The position numbers and the translations under genes are program-made. From Bradyrhizobium erythrophlei (GTDB lineage: Bacteria > Pseudomonadota > Alphaproteobacteria > Rhizobiales > Xanthobacteraceae): a stretch of 64,000 nucleotides of DNA. The notes below the pieces were generated by a model that worked only from the letters and a program-made list of their open reading frames with translations, was not told the origin of the DNA and did no database searches. The stretch lies in assembly GCF_900129425.1 (NCBI RefSeq), contig NZ_LT670817.1, positions 8,150,001 to 8,214,000 of the forward strand, in the 5' to 3' direction. Below, piece by piece: positions 43,263 through 52,696 of the stretch (its first letter is position 1; every line of letters starts with the position of its first letter).

Positions 43263-44411
43263 ATGACTATTACTGAAGTTACATCGAAGCGCGACAAGGC
43301 GGCGGACTATCTCGACAGAAACGCCCCCTCACGCCCGCCGGAATTCCGCACCGCTACCAGGCGCAGTATGGAGATACGTCCGCTTTTGATCACGCTGGCA
43401 GCGGTAGCACTTGCCGGGCTGCTGGGTTGGGCGATGTGGGGCGACTATATGGAGGCACCGTGGACGCGCAACGCCACCGTGCGCGCCTATGTCGTCACGA
43501 TGGCGCCGGAGGTCGCAGGGCGCATCGTCGAGCTATATGTGGTCGACAACAAATATGTTCACAAAGGTGATCTACTGCTGGTGATCGATCCGACGAACTT
43601 CAGGATCGCGGTCAGCCAATCCGAGGCGGCGGTGCAGCAGGCGCAAGCGAACGTCCAGAGCATCGAAGCGCAAATGACTGTCCAGCAGGCGCAGATCAAT
43701 GCCAGCCAGGCACAACTACAGCAGGGGCGCGCCGCCCTCGTATTTGCACAGCAGCAGGCCGACCGTTACCAAACCCTGGCGAAGGACGGCTGGGGCACCG
43801 TTCAAAATGCCCAGCAATTTACGTCCCAGCTGCATCAGCAGGAAGCGGCGGTGCAGTCTGCGCAAGAAAACCTCAATCAGGCGCTGCGGCAAGTCGAGTC
43901 GCTGAAAGCGCAGCGCCTGAGTGCCGAGGCGGGTCTCGCGCAAGCCAAAGCCCAGCTAAACCAGGCGCAGGTGAACCTCGAACGCACGCGCATTCTCGCT
44001 CCGGTCGACGGTTATGTGACGAACTTGTTGGCGCAGCTTGGCGACTACGTCAATGTCGGCGTAAACACCATTTCTCTTGTCGACGCCCATTCATTCTGGG
44101 TCGACGGATATTTCGAGGAGACGAACCTTGCTCCTATCCGGGTGGGAGATCCGGCTCAAATCAGGCTGATGGGCCGCGATCAGATCGTGCGCGGTCACGT
44201 CGACAGCATCGCCCGCGCAATCAACGTTGCGAACGCGCAGCCCAACAGTCAAGGGGTTGCTACCGTCAATCCCATCTTCACCTGGGTACGCCTGGCCCAA
44301 CGCATCCCGGTTCGCATCCATATCGATGAGGTGCCTCCCAATGTCGTCCTTTCGGCCGGCATGACCGCCACAGTTGAGATCCACGATCAAGGTCGGGCGC
44401 CAGCCACGTGA
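43263..44411 (+). CDS. HlyD/EmrA-type periplasmic adaptor (AaeA-like)
   Basis: A 382-residue adaptor. It has a cytoplasmic N-terminus, one membrane helix at about residues 40-60 (PLLITLAAVALAGLLGWAMWG), a lipoyl half-motif (YVVTMAPEVAGRIVELYV), a long glutamine- and alanine-rich coiled coil (about residues 115-235) and the second half-motif with TRILAPVDGYVTNL. It completes the efflux operon and should dock to an outer-membrane channel encoded elsewhere. Confidence 0.88.
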   Translation: MTITEVTSKRDKAADYLDRNAPSRPPEFRTATRRSMEIRPLLITLAAVALAGLLGWAMWGDYMEAPWTRNATVRAYVVTMAPEVAGRIVELYVVDNKYVHKGDLLLVIDPTNFRIAVSQSEAAVQQAQANVQSIEAQMTVQQAQINASQAQLQQGRAALVFAQQQADRYQTLAKDGWGTVQNAQQFTSQLHQQEAAVQSAQENLNQALRQVESLKAQRLSAEAGLAQAKAQLNQAQVNLERTRILAPVDGYVTNLLAQLGDYVNVGVNTISLVDAHSFWVDGYFEETNLAPIRVGDPAQIRLMGRDQIVRGHVDSIARAINVANAQPNSQGVATVNPIFTWVRLAQRIPVRIHIDEVPPNVVLSAGMTATVEIHDQGRAPAT

Positions 44412-44558
44412 ATGCGGGCCTCTGTTCGAGCGCTTCGTCCCCACGCCCGCATGAACCCGCACAGACGTTCTACGCACCGCATCACCGTTCAAGAATAGCT
44501 CGGCGCGCAGCTGTATCCAGTACTGCGGGGGGTGGCGGGGAACAGGTCGGGCAAATAG

Positions 44559-45890
44559 ATGAGCACAGTCCTCACAAAAAGCTTTCCGCAGGAAAAGCCA
44601 ATCGTCGCGAATGCGGTTCGCGGCAAAAAACGCGTCTTGATCGTCGGCGGCGGTTTCGCCGGCATTGCGGCAGCACAGGCGCTCAAGCGAACCGATGTCG
44701 AGATAACGCTGATCGACCGGCGTAACCACCATATTTTTCAGCCGCTCCTATACCAGGTCGCCACCGCTGTTTTGGCGCCATCCGAGATAGCGGCGCCGAT
44801 CCGGCAGCTTGAGGCGAAACAGAAGAACCTCAGCGTATTGCTGGCCGAAATTACGGGCATCGACCTGCGGGCGCGCGCCGTCGAGGCCATTTGCCCGGGG
44901 ATTGGCAGTCGAAAACTCGAGTACGACTTCCTGGTGATCGCCACCGGAATGCGTCCGGGCTATTTCGGTAATGACGAGTTCGCGCGCTTTGCGCCGGGCC
45001 TCAAGAACCTCAACGACGCTGAGACGATCCGAACCAAGATCCTGAGTGCATTTGAACTGGCTGAATCGACCGATGACGAGAAAGAACGCGCGCGCCAAAT
45101 GACCTTCATTTTAGTGGGCGCTGGCCCGAGCGGCGTCGAGCTTGCCGCTTCGATCGCTCACATGGCTGCGGTGACTCTACGCAAAAATTTCCGGAAAATC
45201 GACCCTGCCAAGAGCCGCATTGTATTACTGGACGGCGGCGCTCGTATTCTTCCAACATTTGCGGAGTCGCTGTCGCGAAAAGCGGCCAAGCGACTAACAA
45301 AGCTCGGCGTTGAAGTTTCGACGAGCGTAAAGGTCGAGAAGGTCGACGACCAGGGCGTGATCGCGGCTGGCGTCCGGATTCCCAGCGCCACCGTGCTTTG
45401 GACAGCGGGCGTTAGCGCCTCGCCGGTTGTGAAAATGCTGGGGACGAAGACAGACCGCGCCGGGCGTGCGTTCGTCGGCGCTTTCATGGACATCCCCGAG
45501 GCGCCCAATGTCTTTGTAGTGGGAGATGCAGCCACGATGAGCCAGGATGGTCACCCCGTCCCCGGAGTAGCGCAGGCAGCCATTCAAGAAGGACGATTTG
45601 TCGGACATGTCATCGCCAACCGAGTCAGGGGACGCGAGGATGGTCAACCGTTTCGGTACCGCGACAAAGGCAACATGGCGGTGGTTGGCAAGAACTTCGC
45701 CATCCTTGAGGCCGGTCATTTGCGCAGCAGCGGCTTCGTGACCTGGCTGGTGTGGGCGGTGCTACACGTGCTCACGCTGCCGCAGCTTCAGAACCGGTTC
45801 CGCGTTCAGACACAATGGTTCTGGTCGTACCTGACAGGGCAGCGCAGCTCACGGCTGATTTCCGAAGCACCGCGACCGCCCGCGTCATAG
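44559..45890 (+). CDS. ndh: Type II NADH dehydrogenase (NDH-2)
   Basis: A 443-residue FAD protein with two Rossmann motifs: VGGGFAGIAAAQAL near residue 30 for FAD and VGAGPSGVELAASIA near residue 185 for NADH. HHIFQPLLYQVATAVL is the NDH-2 signature, and VFVVGDAA near residue 320 is the second FAD contact. The C-terminal FVTWLVWAVLHVLTLPQLQNR stretch is the usual membrane-associating helix. It transfers electrons from NADH to quinone without pumping protons. It stands alone, with 147 bases upstream that hold nothing recognisable. Confidence 0.92.
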   Translation: MSTVLTKSFPQEKPIVANAVRGKKRVLIVGGGFAGIAAAQALKRTDVEITLIDRRNHHIFQPLLYQVATAVLAPSEIAAPIRQLEAKQKNLSVLLAEITGIDLRARAVEAICPGIGSRKLEYDFLVIATGMRPGYFGNDEFARFAPGLKNLNDAETIRTKILSAFELAESTDDEKERARQMTFILVGAGPSGVELAASIAHMAAVTLRKNFRKIDPAKSRIVLLDGGARILPTFAESLSRKAAKRLTKLGVEVSTSVKVEKVDDQGVIAAGVRIPSATVLWTAGVSASPVVKMLGTKTDRAGRAFVGAFMDIPEAPNVFVVGDAATMSQDGHPVPGVAQAAIQEGRFVGHVIANRVRGREDGQPFRYRDKGNMAVVGKNFAILEAGHLRSSGFVTWLVWAVLHVLTLPQLQNRFRVQTQWFWSYLTGQRSSRLISEAPRPPAS

Positions 45891-45950
45891 TAGTGATCTG
45901 GTCCGGTAGTCCATCACTGCCGGTTCTGAAGCTGGTTGGGGACCGCACCT

Positions 45951-46400
45951 GTGGACGCCTCCATCATCTCCGCGCTCGCCGCCCTGACAGGAGCAGCTGT
46001 CGGTGGCCTGACGAGCGGAATAACGAACTGGCTGAACCAACGAAGTCAGCTCCGCGCCCAGTGGCTGCTTCACGAGAAGAACCGCCGCCAGATCCTCTAC
46101 AGGGATTTCATTGAGGAAGCCTCCAAGTGCCACATAGATGCGCTCCAGCACGGTGAAGCCGACATTCCGGGTCTGGTCGGTCTTTACGCCAAGATAAGCA
46201 GAATGCGGGTCCTGTCTTCAAAGCCGGTGATCCATTGTGCCGAAGACGTCGCCCGAAAAATCATGGACACCTATCTGGAGCCGGACAGGAACTTCGTTGA
46301 ACTGCGTAAAATGGCCATCGACGGCACGATCGATCTGCTGCGGGGCTTCAGCGACGCATGTCACGACGAATTCGAGGAACTGCAGCACAGGCAATTCTAA
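45951..46400 (+). CDS. Hypothetical membrane-anchored protein
   Basis: 149 residues from GTG at 45951 (a TTG at 45936 is the alternative). A small-residue-rich helix (ISALAALTGAAVGGLTSGI) anchors the N-terminus, and the rest is a charged helical domain (HEKNRRQILYRDFIEEASKC onwards). It resembles uncharacterised proteins with one membrane helix and a cytoplasmic four-helix region. Function unknown. Confidence 0.65.
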   Translation: MDASIISALAALTGAAVGGLTSGITNWLNQRSQLRAQWLLHEKNRRQILYRDFIEEASKCHIDALQHGEADIPGLVGLYAKISRMRVLSSKPVIHCAEDVARKIMDTYLEPDRNFVELRKMAIDGTIDLLRGFSDACHDEFEELQHRQF

Positions 46401-46446
46401 GCTTCACCCGCGCCGTCTCTTGTACATCAGCAATCCCAATCGCCTT

Positions 46447-47067
46447 TTACCCGGATGCCGCGCTCGCGCGCGCTTGCTGCGAGCCGTCAGATGCACTGGC
46501 CTGAGATTGGATCGTCTCGACCCAATTCGCGAACGCCTGCATGAAACCCTGCAGGAATTTGCGGGTGCCGTCGCTGACGAGCTTGCCCTGCTCATCGAAA
46601 AGCTTGTCGGCATGGCCGACATAGGCTTCGGGCTGCTGCATGGTCGGCACGTTCAAAAACACGAGCGACTGCCTGAGATGATGATTGGCGCCGAAGGCCC
46701 CGATCGCGCCCGGCGAGCCGCTGACGATCGCACCAGGCTTGCGGTCCCAGATGCTGCTTCCGTACGGCCTGGAGCCGACATCCAGTGCATTCTTGAGGAC
46801 GGCCGGCACCGACCGGTTATATTCCGGGGTGACGAACAGAACTGCATCAGCGGCTTTGACGCGCTGACGGAACGCGGTCCATGGCGCGGGCGGAGGGTCG
46901 GTCTCAAGATCCTGATTGTAAAAAGGCAATTGTCCGATGTCGACGATGTCGGGCTTCATCGAGGACGGCGCAAGCGAGATCAGCGCATTCGCCAGCATCC
47001 CGTTGAACGACGCCTTCCGCAGGCTTCCGACCAACACGCACACATTCATCGGCTTATCCATGGTCAT
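46447..47067 (-). CDS. NADPH-dependent FMN reductase
   Basis: A 206-residue flavodoxin-like reductase. The FMN phosphate loop is GSLRKASFNGMLANAL near residue 15, and the isoalloxazine loop is TPEYNRSVPAVLKNALD near residue 80; SGSPGAIGAFG near residue 115 is typical for the family. It could supply reduced flavin or act as a quinone reductase. It lies downstream of the acyl-CoA operon, with 286 bases between. Confidence 0.9.
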   Translation of the reverse strand: MTMDKPMNVCVLVGSLRKASFNGMLANALISLAPSSMKPDIVDIGQLPFYNQDLETDPPPAPWTAFRQRVKAADAVLFVTPEYNRSVPAVLKNALDVGSRPYGSSIWDRKPGAIVSGSPGAIGAFGANHHLRQSLVFLNVPTMQQPEAYVGHADKLFDEQGKLVSDGTRKFLQGFMQAFANWVETIQSQASASDGSQQARASAASG

Positions 47068-47291
47068 TCTCCACTACGATGTTTCCGTTCGAAGCGAATC
47101 CGGTTCACTTCATTCCTAACCTTCCAGGCGGCGATCACGATCACCTCAAGCAGCTGACCGAGCAATGCCGAGACGTAGAGACGGCTGGCGTGGCTCCAGA
47201 ACACGGTGAGCCCAGCCGCGGCGCTCACGCGGCTGCGGTCAGGCCACTCCGTCCTTCGGCGATGCGGAGCGCGAAGCTCTGCCGGAGACAC
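47064..47291 (-). CDS. Doubtful 75-residue membrane ORF before the FMN reductase
   Basis: Overlaps the FMN reductase start by 4 bases. The second half has a plausible membrane helix (YVSALLGQLLEVIVIAAWKV) followed by a basic end (NEVNRIRFERKHR), while the N-terminal third looks random. It could be the tail of a lost membrane protein gene. The rest of 47068-47353 shows nothing else. Confidence 0.25.
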   Translation of the reverse strand: MSPAELRAPHRRRTEWPDRSRVSAAAGLTVFWSHASRLYVSALLGQLLEVIVIAAWKVRNEVNRIRFERKHRSGE

Positions 47292-47353
47292 TTCGGGCTC
47301 GGGGGACTCTTCAATCGCAGTGATCGCGTGTCCGCGGGATCGTATGTTTGTCC

Positions 47354-48142
47354 CTATGTCGCTGGAGATTTAATGCTCCTCGTGAAGTCGGGCTTCCGCT
47401 TTTCCAAGAAAGCCGTGAACGCCTCTTTTGCGTCGTTGGAGCGGACTTGCACACTGAACTCTTCGTTCTCAGCCTTCATCGCGGCCTTGATCTGCTCGCG
47501 AAATGGCTGCTTCATGAGCCTCTTGCAGGCTTGTAGCGCTCTCGCCGGCTTGGCTGCCAACTTCGCAGCCGTTTCGGTTGCTCTCGCAAGGACGTCCTTG
47601 TCGGATATGACTTGGGTAACCAGCCCCAACTCCGCCGCGCGCCCAGCATCGAAGGACACTCCCAACAGAATCAGTTCCGCTGCACGGAGGTGACCGATCC
47701 GCGCCGGCACGGAGCAGCTCGAGCCGAATTCGGGCACGAGGGCAAGATTGATGAAGGGCATCTGGAATTTCGTGCTCTCGCCGGCGTATATGAAGTCGCA
47801 GTGGGTCAGCATGGTGGTGCCGCCGCCGATCGCGGCGCCGTGGACCGCGGCGACGAGCGGCTTGTCGATGTTGACAAGCGCCTCCATCAGTCGGGCCTGC
47901 GGAGATTCTCCCGGCCCGGGGGGATTCTTCAGAAAATCATCGATATCGTTACCCGCGCAGAACGAATCTCCCGCGCCATGCCAGAGGACGACACGCGTGT
48001 TCTCGTCAGTCGCCGCCTCGTTGAAGATGCCCGCGAGAGACAGGTACATGGCTAACGTCATCGCGTTCCGCTTTGTCGGGCGGTTCAATTGGACACGCAA
48101 GATGCTTCCTGAACGTTCGGTGACGATCTCTTCCATTGTCAA
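47354..48142 (-). CDS. Enoyl-CoA hydratase/isomerase (crotonase family)
   Basis: A 262-residue crotonase-fold protein. The oxyanion-hole segment SFCAGNDIDDFL lies near residue 60 and AAIGGGTTMLTHCDFI near residue 105; the second catalytic-glutamate position of classical hydratases reads PEFGSS. Glutamate at the first position is replaced by threonine (GGGTT), so it may be an isomerase or hydrolase rather than a hydratase. It is the last gene of the leftward acyl-CoA operon, 76 bases after the CoA transferase. Confidence 0.88.
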   Translation of the reverse strand: MTMEEIVTERSGSILRVQLNRPTKRNAMTLAMYLSLAGIFNEAATDENTRVVLWHGAGDSFCAGNDIDDFLKNPPGPGESPQARLMEALVNIDKPLVAAVHGAAIGGGTTMLTHCDFIYAGESTKFQMPFINLALVPEFGSSCSVPARIGHLRAAELILLGVSFDAGRAAELGLVTQVISDKDVLARATETAAKLAAKPARALQACKRLMKQPFREQIKAAMKAENEEFSVQVRSNDAKEAFTAFLEKRKPDFTRSIKSPAT

Positions 48143-48218
48143 AGCCCCTGGTCGCTTTGGTGAATTTCACTGCAAGCCGAGGTTTGGGGCGGCTCCCGCC
48201 GCCCCGACAGTCGTCACG

Positions 48219-49445
48219 CTAAGCCGCATGTTCCGTTGCTTTCGGAATGGCACCGCTCGCACGCAGACCATCGATCTCGGCCGCGCTAAATCCCAACTGC
48301 CGGAGAACCTCGTCGTTGTGTTCTCCAATCTTCGGGGCGCGCTTCGCGGACACCTTGGTGACGCCATGCACCTGAAGCGGGCTGCTGATAGTGGACGTCA
48401 GCTTGCCGCCCGCACCTTCGAGCGGAACAACGATGTCATTGGCCCGGAGCTGAGGATCGTTGACCACCTCTTGCGGTCCACGCACCGCTCCGAACGTCAC
48501 GTGAACGCCATTGAACACCTTGTACCAATGGGCCATCGGCTCGGCACAGAAGACCTCGTCGAGGATCGCCGTGAGCTGCGGCATATTCGCCGTGAGCTTC
48601 GCCGGATCGGAGAAACGCGGATCGGTCAGGAGGTCAGGGCGGCCGATGGCGTTGGCGACGGCTGCCAGCTTGTCGGGCGTGACGATGAGAACGAACCAGG
48701 TGTCATCCTTGGCATGATAGACATTCATTGCCGCATTCGCAGGATTCTTGCGATCGTGCAGCCCGAAGAATTTCGCATCGCACAGCGCGGCCTGGATCGA
48801 GACGCTGGCGGACCATATGCCTTCGGCGAGAAGCGAGGTCGTGACATGCGCCCCCTCCCCCGTGCGCTCGCGACGATATAAGGCAGTGACGATCGCCGAA
48901 TAGAGCCCGACGGCGGTGGCGTTGTCACCGCTGCCAGCCACTGGCCAGGTCGGCGGCGCGCCGGCATCGCGTGTCATTGACAGCAACCCGCTGCGTGCCC
49001 AGTACGACGTGATGTCAAAGCCGGGAAGATCCGCGTCGGGTCCCTTGTCGCCGAAGCCCGTGATGTCCGCATAGATCAGGCGTGGATTCCACCGCACCAC
49101 GTCTTCATATTCCAGCTTCAGTCGCGCGCGGGCCGGATGTGGCGTGTTGACGATGAGAACGTCAGCCCATTTGACGAGCTTTTCGAGGACTTGCTGGGCG
49201 TTCGGCGACTTCAGATTAAGCGCCATTCCGCGTTTGTTGCGATTGGCGAGGTGCCAGGGGTAAGGATCTTCCGCGACCGGCTGCGGCGGGAGCTTGTTTG
49301 CATGCCTCCAGAGTTCGCCGTTCGGTGGCTCCACTTTGATGACGTCAGCGCCGAAGTCCGACAGGATCACCGCGGCGCTGGGGCCCGCGATGAAGCTCGC
49401 CAGATCTACCACTTTCAGTCCGGAGAAAATATTGTTGCTTGCCAT
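48219..49445 (-). CDS. Class III CoA transferase (CaiB/BaiF family)
   Basis: A 408-residue formyl-CoA/carnitine-CoA transferase-type enzyme. I start at the ATG at 49445, preceded by AGAAAGG, since the upstream extension is low-quality. Landmarks are VVDLASFIAGPSAAVILSDFGADVIKVE at the N-terminus, NKRGMALNLKSP, and the catalytic aspartate in LPGFDITSYWARSGL. It probably activates the carboxylic acid substrate of the operon by moving CoA onto it from another acyl-CoA. Confidence 0.92.
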   Translation of the reverse strand: MASNNIFSGLKVVDLASFIAGPSAAVILSDFGADVIKVEPPNGELWRHANKLPPQPVAEDPYPWHLANRNKRGMALNLKSPNAQQVLEKLVKWADVLIVNTPHPARARLKLEYEDVVRWNPRLIYADITGFGDKGPDADLPGFDITSYWARSGLLSMTRDAGAPPTWPVAGSGDNATAVGLYSAIVTALYRRERTGEGAHVTTSLLAEGIWSASVSIQAALCDAKFFGLHDRKNPANAAMNVYHAKDDTWFVLIVTPDKLAAVANAIGRPDLLTDPRFSDPAKLTANMPQLTAILDEVFCAEPMAHWYKVFNGVHVTFGAVRGPQEVVNDPQLRANDIVVPLEGAGGKLTSTISSPLQVHGVTKVSAKRAPKIGEHNDEVLRQLGFSAAEIDGLRASGAIPKATEHAA

Positions 49446-49482
49446 GGCTGACCTTTCTGAATAGCTGTGTGGGGCGGCAGCT

Positions 49483-50334
49483 TCACCGACCGCGAAACTT
49501 CGGCGCACGTTTCTCGAGGAAGGCGGAGGTGCCTTCCTTCTTGTCTTCGGTGGCGGCGCAAATGCCGAAGTAGGAAGCCTCCAAGGCAAGACCTTCGCTC
49601 TGGCTGGTCTCCAGCCCCTTGTTCGCCGCCTCCAGGGAGAACTTCACGGCGATCGGCGCATTGGCCATGATCTTCTTCAGAATCGTCTCGGCACGATCAA
49701 TCAGGCTGGCTGCAGGAACGACTTCGTTGACGAGGCCAATGCGATAGGCCTCCTGCGCGGAAATCGTCTCGCCCGTGAGGATCAGCTGTAACGCACGACC
49801 CTTTCCGACCAGGCGCGGCAAACGCTGCGTTCCGCCGCCGCCCGGCAGCAGGCCCAGCTTGACTTCGGGCTGCCCAAATCTGGCGTGCTCGGCCGCGATT
49901 CTCATCGTGCAAGCCATTGCCGTCTCGCAGCCTCCGCCAAGCGCAAAGCCATTGATCGCCGCGATCACCGGCTTGCCGAGATTTTCGACGAGGTCCAGCA
50001 CGCCCTGCCCGAACCGGCTGGACTCCTCCGCACCGTAGGCGTCGACATGCGCGAGTTCACTGATATCCGCGCCGGCGATAAAAGCCTTGTCGCCCGCGCC
50101 GGTGAGGATCACGCCCTGCACGGATGCGTCGGCCTTTGCATCCTCGAATGCCGTCTGCAAATCGGTCCACGTCGGCGTGTTGAGCGCGTTGAGCACCTTG
50201 GGCCGATTGACCGTCACGTAGGCGATCGAACCCTTCTTTTCGTACTGGACGTTCGCAAGCGCCAACGCTGCTCTGGGCAACGAATCGGACGATGTAGCCG
50301 GCGAAGGCGTGGATGGTGCGGCTCCGGAAGCCAT
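49483..50334 (-). CDS. Enoyl-CoA hydratase
   Basis: A 283-residue crotonase-family protein starting at the ATG at 50334; about 40 residues of low-complexity leader precede the conserved part. KAFIAGADISELA and GFALGGGCETAMACTMRIA (first catalytic Glu in CETA) and FGQPEVKLGLLPGGGGTQRL (second Glu in QPEV) are all present, so it should be a true hydratase. It lies between the acyl-CoA dehydrogenase and the CoA transferase in the operon. Confidence 0.93.
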   Translation of the reverse strand: MASGAAPSTPSPATSSDSLPRAALALANVQYEKKGSIAYVTVNRPKVLNALNTPTWTDLQTAFEDAKADASVQGVILTGAGDKAFIAGADISELAHVDAYGAEESSRFGQGVLDLVENLGKPVIAAINGFALGGGCETAMACTMRIAAEHARFGQPEVKLGLLPGGGGTQRLPRLVGKGRALQLILTGETISAQEAYRIGLVNEVVPAASLIDRAETILKKIMANAPIAVKFSLEAANKGLETSQSEGLALEASYFGICAATEDKKEGTSAFLEKRAPKFRGR

Positions 50335-50390
50335 GGTCTTATCTCCTGGATTGGGGGCCGCCGGCGCCGCAGCGCCGGCGCATTGAGAAA

Positions 50391-51611
50391 TCACACGAAG
50401 GCGCCGTGGCCGGTGATGGCCTTGCCGACGATCATGTTTTGCATCTGATATGTGCCTTCGTAGGAGTACAGCGCCTCGGCATCGGCGAAGAAGCGCGCGA
50501 CATTGTAGTCGGCGACGATGCCGTTGCCGCCCAGGACCTCGCGGCCCCATGAGACCGTCTCGCGCGATTTCGCCGTACAGAATGCCTTCGCCAGCGCCGC
50601 ATGATGGTCGCCGAGCTTGCCTTCGTCATCAAGCTGCGCCAGGCGGAGCATCAGGCACTGGCACGCAGTCAGATTGCCAAGCATCTTGGCGAGCAGATCC
50701 TGAATCAGCTGGAACGAAGCGATCGGCTTGCCGAATTGCAGTCGCTCCTGGGCGTATTTGAGGGTTGCTTCGAATGCGCCCATCTGGATGCCGGTGGACG
50801 CCCAACCCACCATGTACCGCGTCATCCGCAGCACGCGGGCGGTATCGCGGAACGAGTTGCCGCCCTGCAGGCGGTTGGCTTCAGACACCCGCACATCCTT
50901 CAGCGTGATCTGGCCGTTCTGGACCACCTTGAGCGCGATCTTGTGCTCGATCTTTTCGACGCTGAAACCGGGCGTCGACTTGTTCTCGATGATGAATCCC
51001 TTCACCTGGTTGTCCGCGACATCGCGCGCCCAGATGATGGAAAGGTCGCACCACGGCGCGTTGCCGATCCACCGCTTCTGTCCGTTGAGAACCCAGGTAT
51101 CGCCTTCACGCTTGGCCGTCGTGGTCAGACCGCCGCTCGTTCCCGAACCGACCAGCGGCTCGGTGAGGCCGAAGCAGCCGATCTTTTCGAAACGCGCCAT
51201 TTGCGGCAGCCATTTCTGCTTCTGCTCCTCGGAGCCATCGAGATAGATCGAGCCCATCGCGAGGCCGCTGTGTACGCCCCAGAACGTGCAGAACGACGCG
51301 TCGACGCGCGCGATCTCCATCGCGACGAAGCCGAACAGCTTTTGGCTGCCGCCCGCGCAGCCGTAACCCTCAAAGCCGAGCCCGCCGAGGCCGAGTTCCT
51401 TGAACGAAGGCAGCAGTTCGAACGGAAACGCATCGTCGGACCAGTACTTGTTGATGACCGGCTGGACCTTGGCCCCCATATACGTCCGCACCTTCGTGAC
51501 GAGCGCTTTCTCCTCGGGCGTGAGAAGCTCGACCAGCTGATAGAAGTCGCCGTTCGGTACAGGCACGGGCTTCGGCGCGATGGTCTTGCTTGCTGCGGTT
51601 GCGGTGGGCAT
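50391..51611 (-). CDS. Acyl-CoA dehydrogenase (glutaryl-CoA-dehydrogenase-like)
   Basis: A 406-residue FAD flavoprotein. It has FGLTEPLVGSGTSGGLTTTA near residue 145, the WIGNAPWCDLSIIWAR beta-domain strand, and the catalytic base region LYSYEGTYQMQNMIVGKAITG near the C-terminus, with the YEGT glutamate as in glutaryl-CoA and other short-chain enzymes. It introduces the alpha-beta double bond for the hydratase encoded 56 bases downstream. Confidence 0.92.
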   Translation of the reverse strand: MPTATAASKTIAPKPVPVPNGDFYQLVELLTPEEKALVTKVRTYMGAKVQPVINKYWSDDAFPFELLPSFKELGLGGLGFEGYGCAGGSQKLFGFVAMEIARVDASFCTFWGVHSGLAMGSIYLDGSEEQKQKWLPQMARFEKIGCFGLTEPLVGSGTSGGLTTTAKREGDTWVLNGQKRWIGNAPWCDLSIIWARDVADNQVKGFIIENKSTPGFSVEKIEHKIALKVVQNGQITLKDVRVSEANRLQGGNSFRDTARVLRMTRYMVGWASTGIQMGAFEATLKYAQERLQFGKPIASFQLIQDLLAKMLGNLTACQCLMLRLAQLDDEGKLGDHHAALAKAFCTAKSRETVSWGREVLGGNGIVADYNVARFFADAEALYSYEGTYQMQNMIVGKAITGHGAFV

Positions 51612-51697
51612 TTGGGACTCCTATTGCTGCGGCCTGGAAGCCGGAAGTTTGAAGGACGTATCAGATGGATGATCGATCTCGCCGGTGGCGCCTGGTC

Positions 51698-52675
51698 TCA
51701 GGCGACATGCGCCGTCGATTTCGTTTGGCCCGACTTGGCAACCTTGTTGCGTAGCTCAATCAGGCCGAGCAGGACTTCGTCGCGCTCCGCCTCCAGCTCC
51801 TCGATGGTGCGCGATCCGACCTCGGCATGGACGCTGTCGATGAGCTTCTTTTGCACTTCCGGGGTCAGCACCGGCGAGCCGAGAGTTTTCCACCAGGCCG
51901 TCATCGGGCCGGTGAACTGCTGGAAGAAGTGCTCGATGCCGCCCGGACCGCCGCCGAGATGGTTGAGCATCAGGTTGCCCATAACGCCCCAGCGCAAGCC
52001 CGGGCCCCAGCACAGGGCGGTGTCGACGTCGGCGGCGCTCACCACGCCCTCGGCGACAAGGTAGTAAACCTCGCGCGCCAATGCGGCCTGCAAGCGGTTA
52101 GCGACGTGGCCGGGCATCTCCTTGTTGACGCGCACCGTCCGCTGCCCGATCGACGTATAAAATTCCGCTGCGCGCCGGATCGTCGCTTCCGAGGTCTTTG
52201 CGCCGCCGACAATCTCGACCAGCGGGATCAAATGCGGCGGATTGAACGGATGGGCGATGACGCAGCGTTCCGGATGGGCCGCGGCGCCCTTCTGGATTTC
52301 GCTCATGGTGAGGCCCGACGAGCTCGATGCGATGATCACGTCTGGCGGCAGCAGCCCGTCTAGCTGCCCGTAGAGCTTCTGCTTGAAATCGATCCGCTCG
52401 GGCCCGTTCTCCTGGACGAGGTCGGCGCCGGCGAGCGCCTGCGCGATGTCAGTGGTGAACTTCACGTTCGACTGCGACGCTCCGGGCGACAGGCCCAATC
52501 GCTTGAGCGCCGGCCAGGCGGTCTCCACGAAATTCTTCAGCGCGGCTTCGGCGTTCGGCGCGATATCCGTCGCGACGACCTGCAGTCCCTTGGCGAGATA
52601 TAGCGCGGTCCAGCTCGCGCCGATCACACCGGTGCCGATGATGGCGATGCGGCGAATGGGCTTGGTCTCGGTCAT
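51698..52675 (-). CDS. 3-hydroxyacyl-CoA dehydrogenase-like (carnitine/gulonate dehydrogenase type)
   Basis: A 325-residue NAD-dependent dehydrogenase with the Rossmann motif IIGTGVIGASWTALYLAKG at the start, QENGPERIDFK near residue 90, the catalytic histidine in IAHPFNPPHLIPLVEIV, and the dimerisation domain after it. The short single-domain form is like L-carnitine dehydrogenase and lambda-crystallin. It could oxidise a 3-hydroxyacyl-CoA or a free 3-hydroxy acid. It sits 22 bases after the YWTD protein gene. Confidence 0.9.
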   Translation of the reverse strand: MTETKPIRRIAIIGTGVIGASWTALYLAKGLQVVATDIAPNAEAALKNFVETAWPALKRLGLSPGASQSNVKFTTDIAQALAGADLVQENGPERIDFKQKLYGQLDGLLPPDVIIASSSSGLTMSEIQKGAAAHPERCVIAHPFNPPHLIPLVEIVGGAKTSEATIRRAAEFYTSIGQRTVRVNKEMPGHVANRLQAALAREVYYLVAEGVVSAADVDTALCWGPGLRWGVMGNLMLNHLGGGPGGIEHFFQQFTGPMTAWWKTLGSPVLTPEVQKKLIDSVHAEVGSRTIEELEAERDEVLLGLIELRNKVAKSGQTKSTAHVA

Positions 52676-52696
52676 GTCATTTCTCCGATGCGTTTG

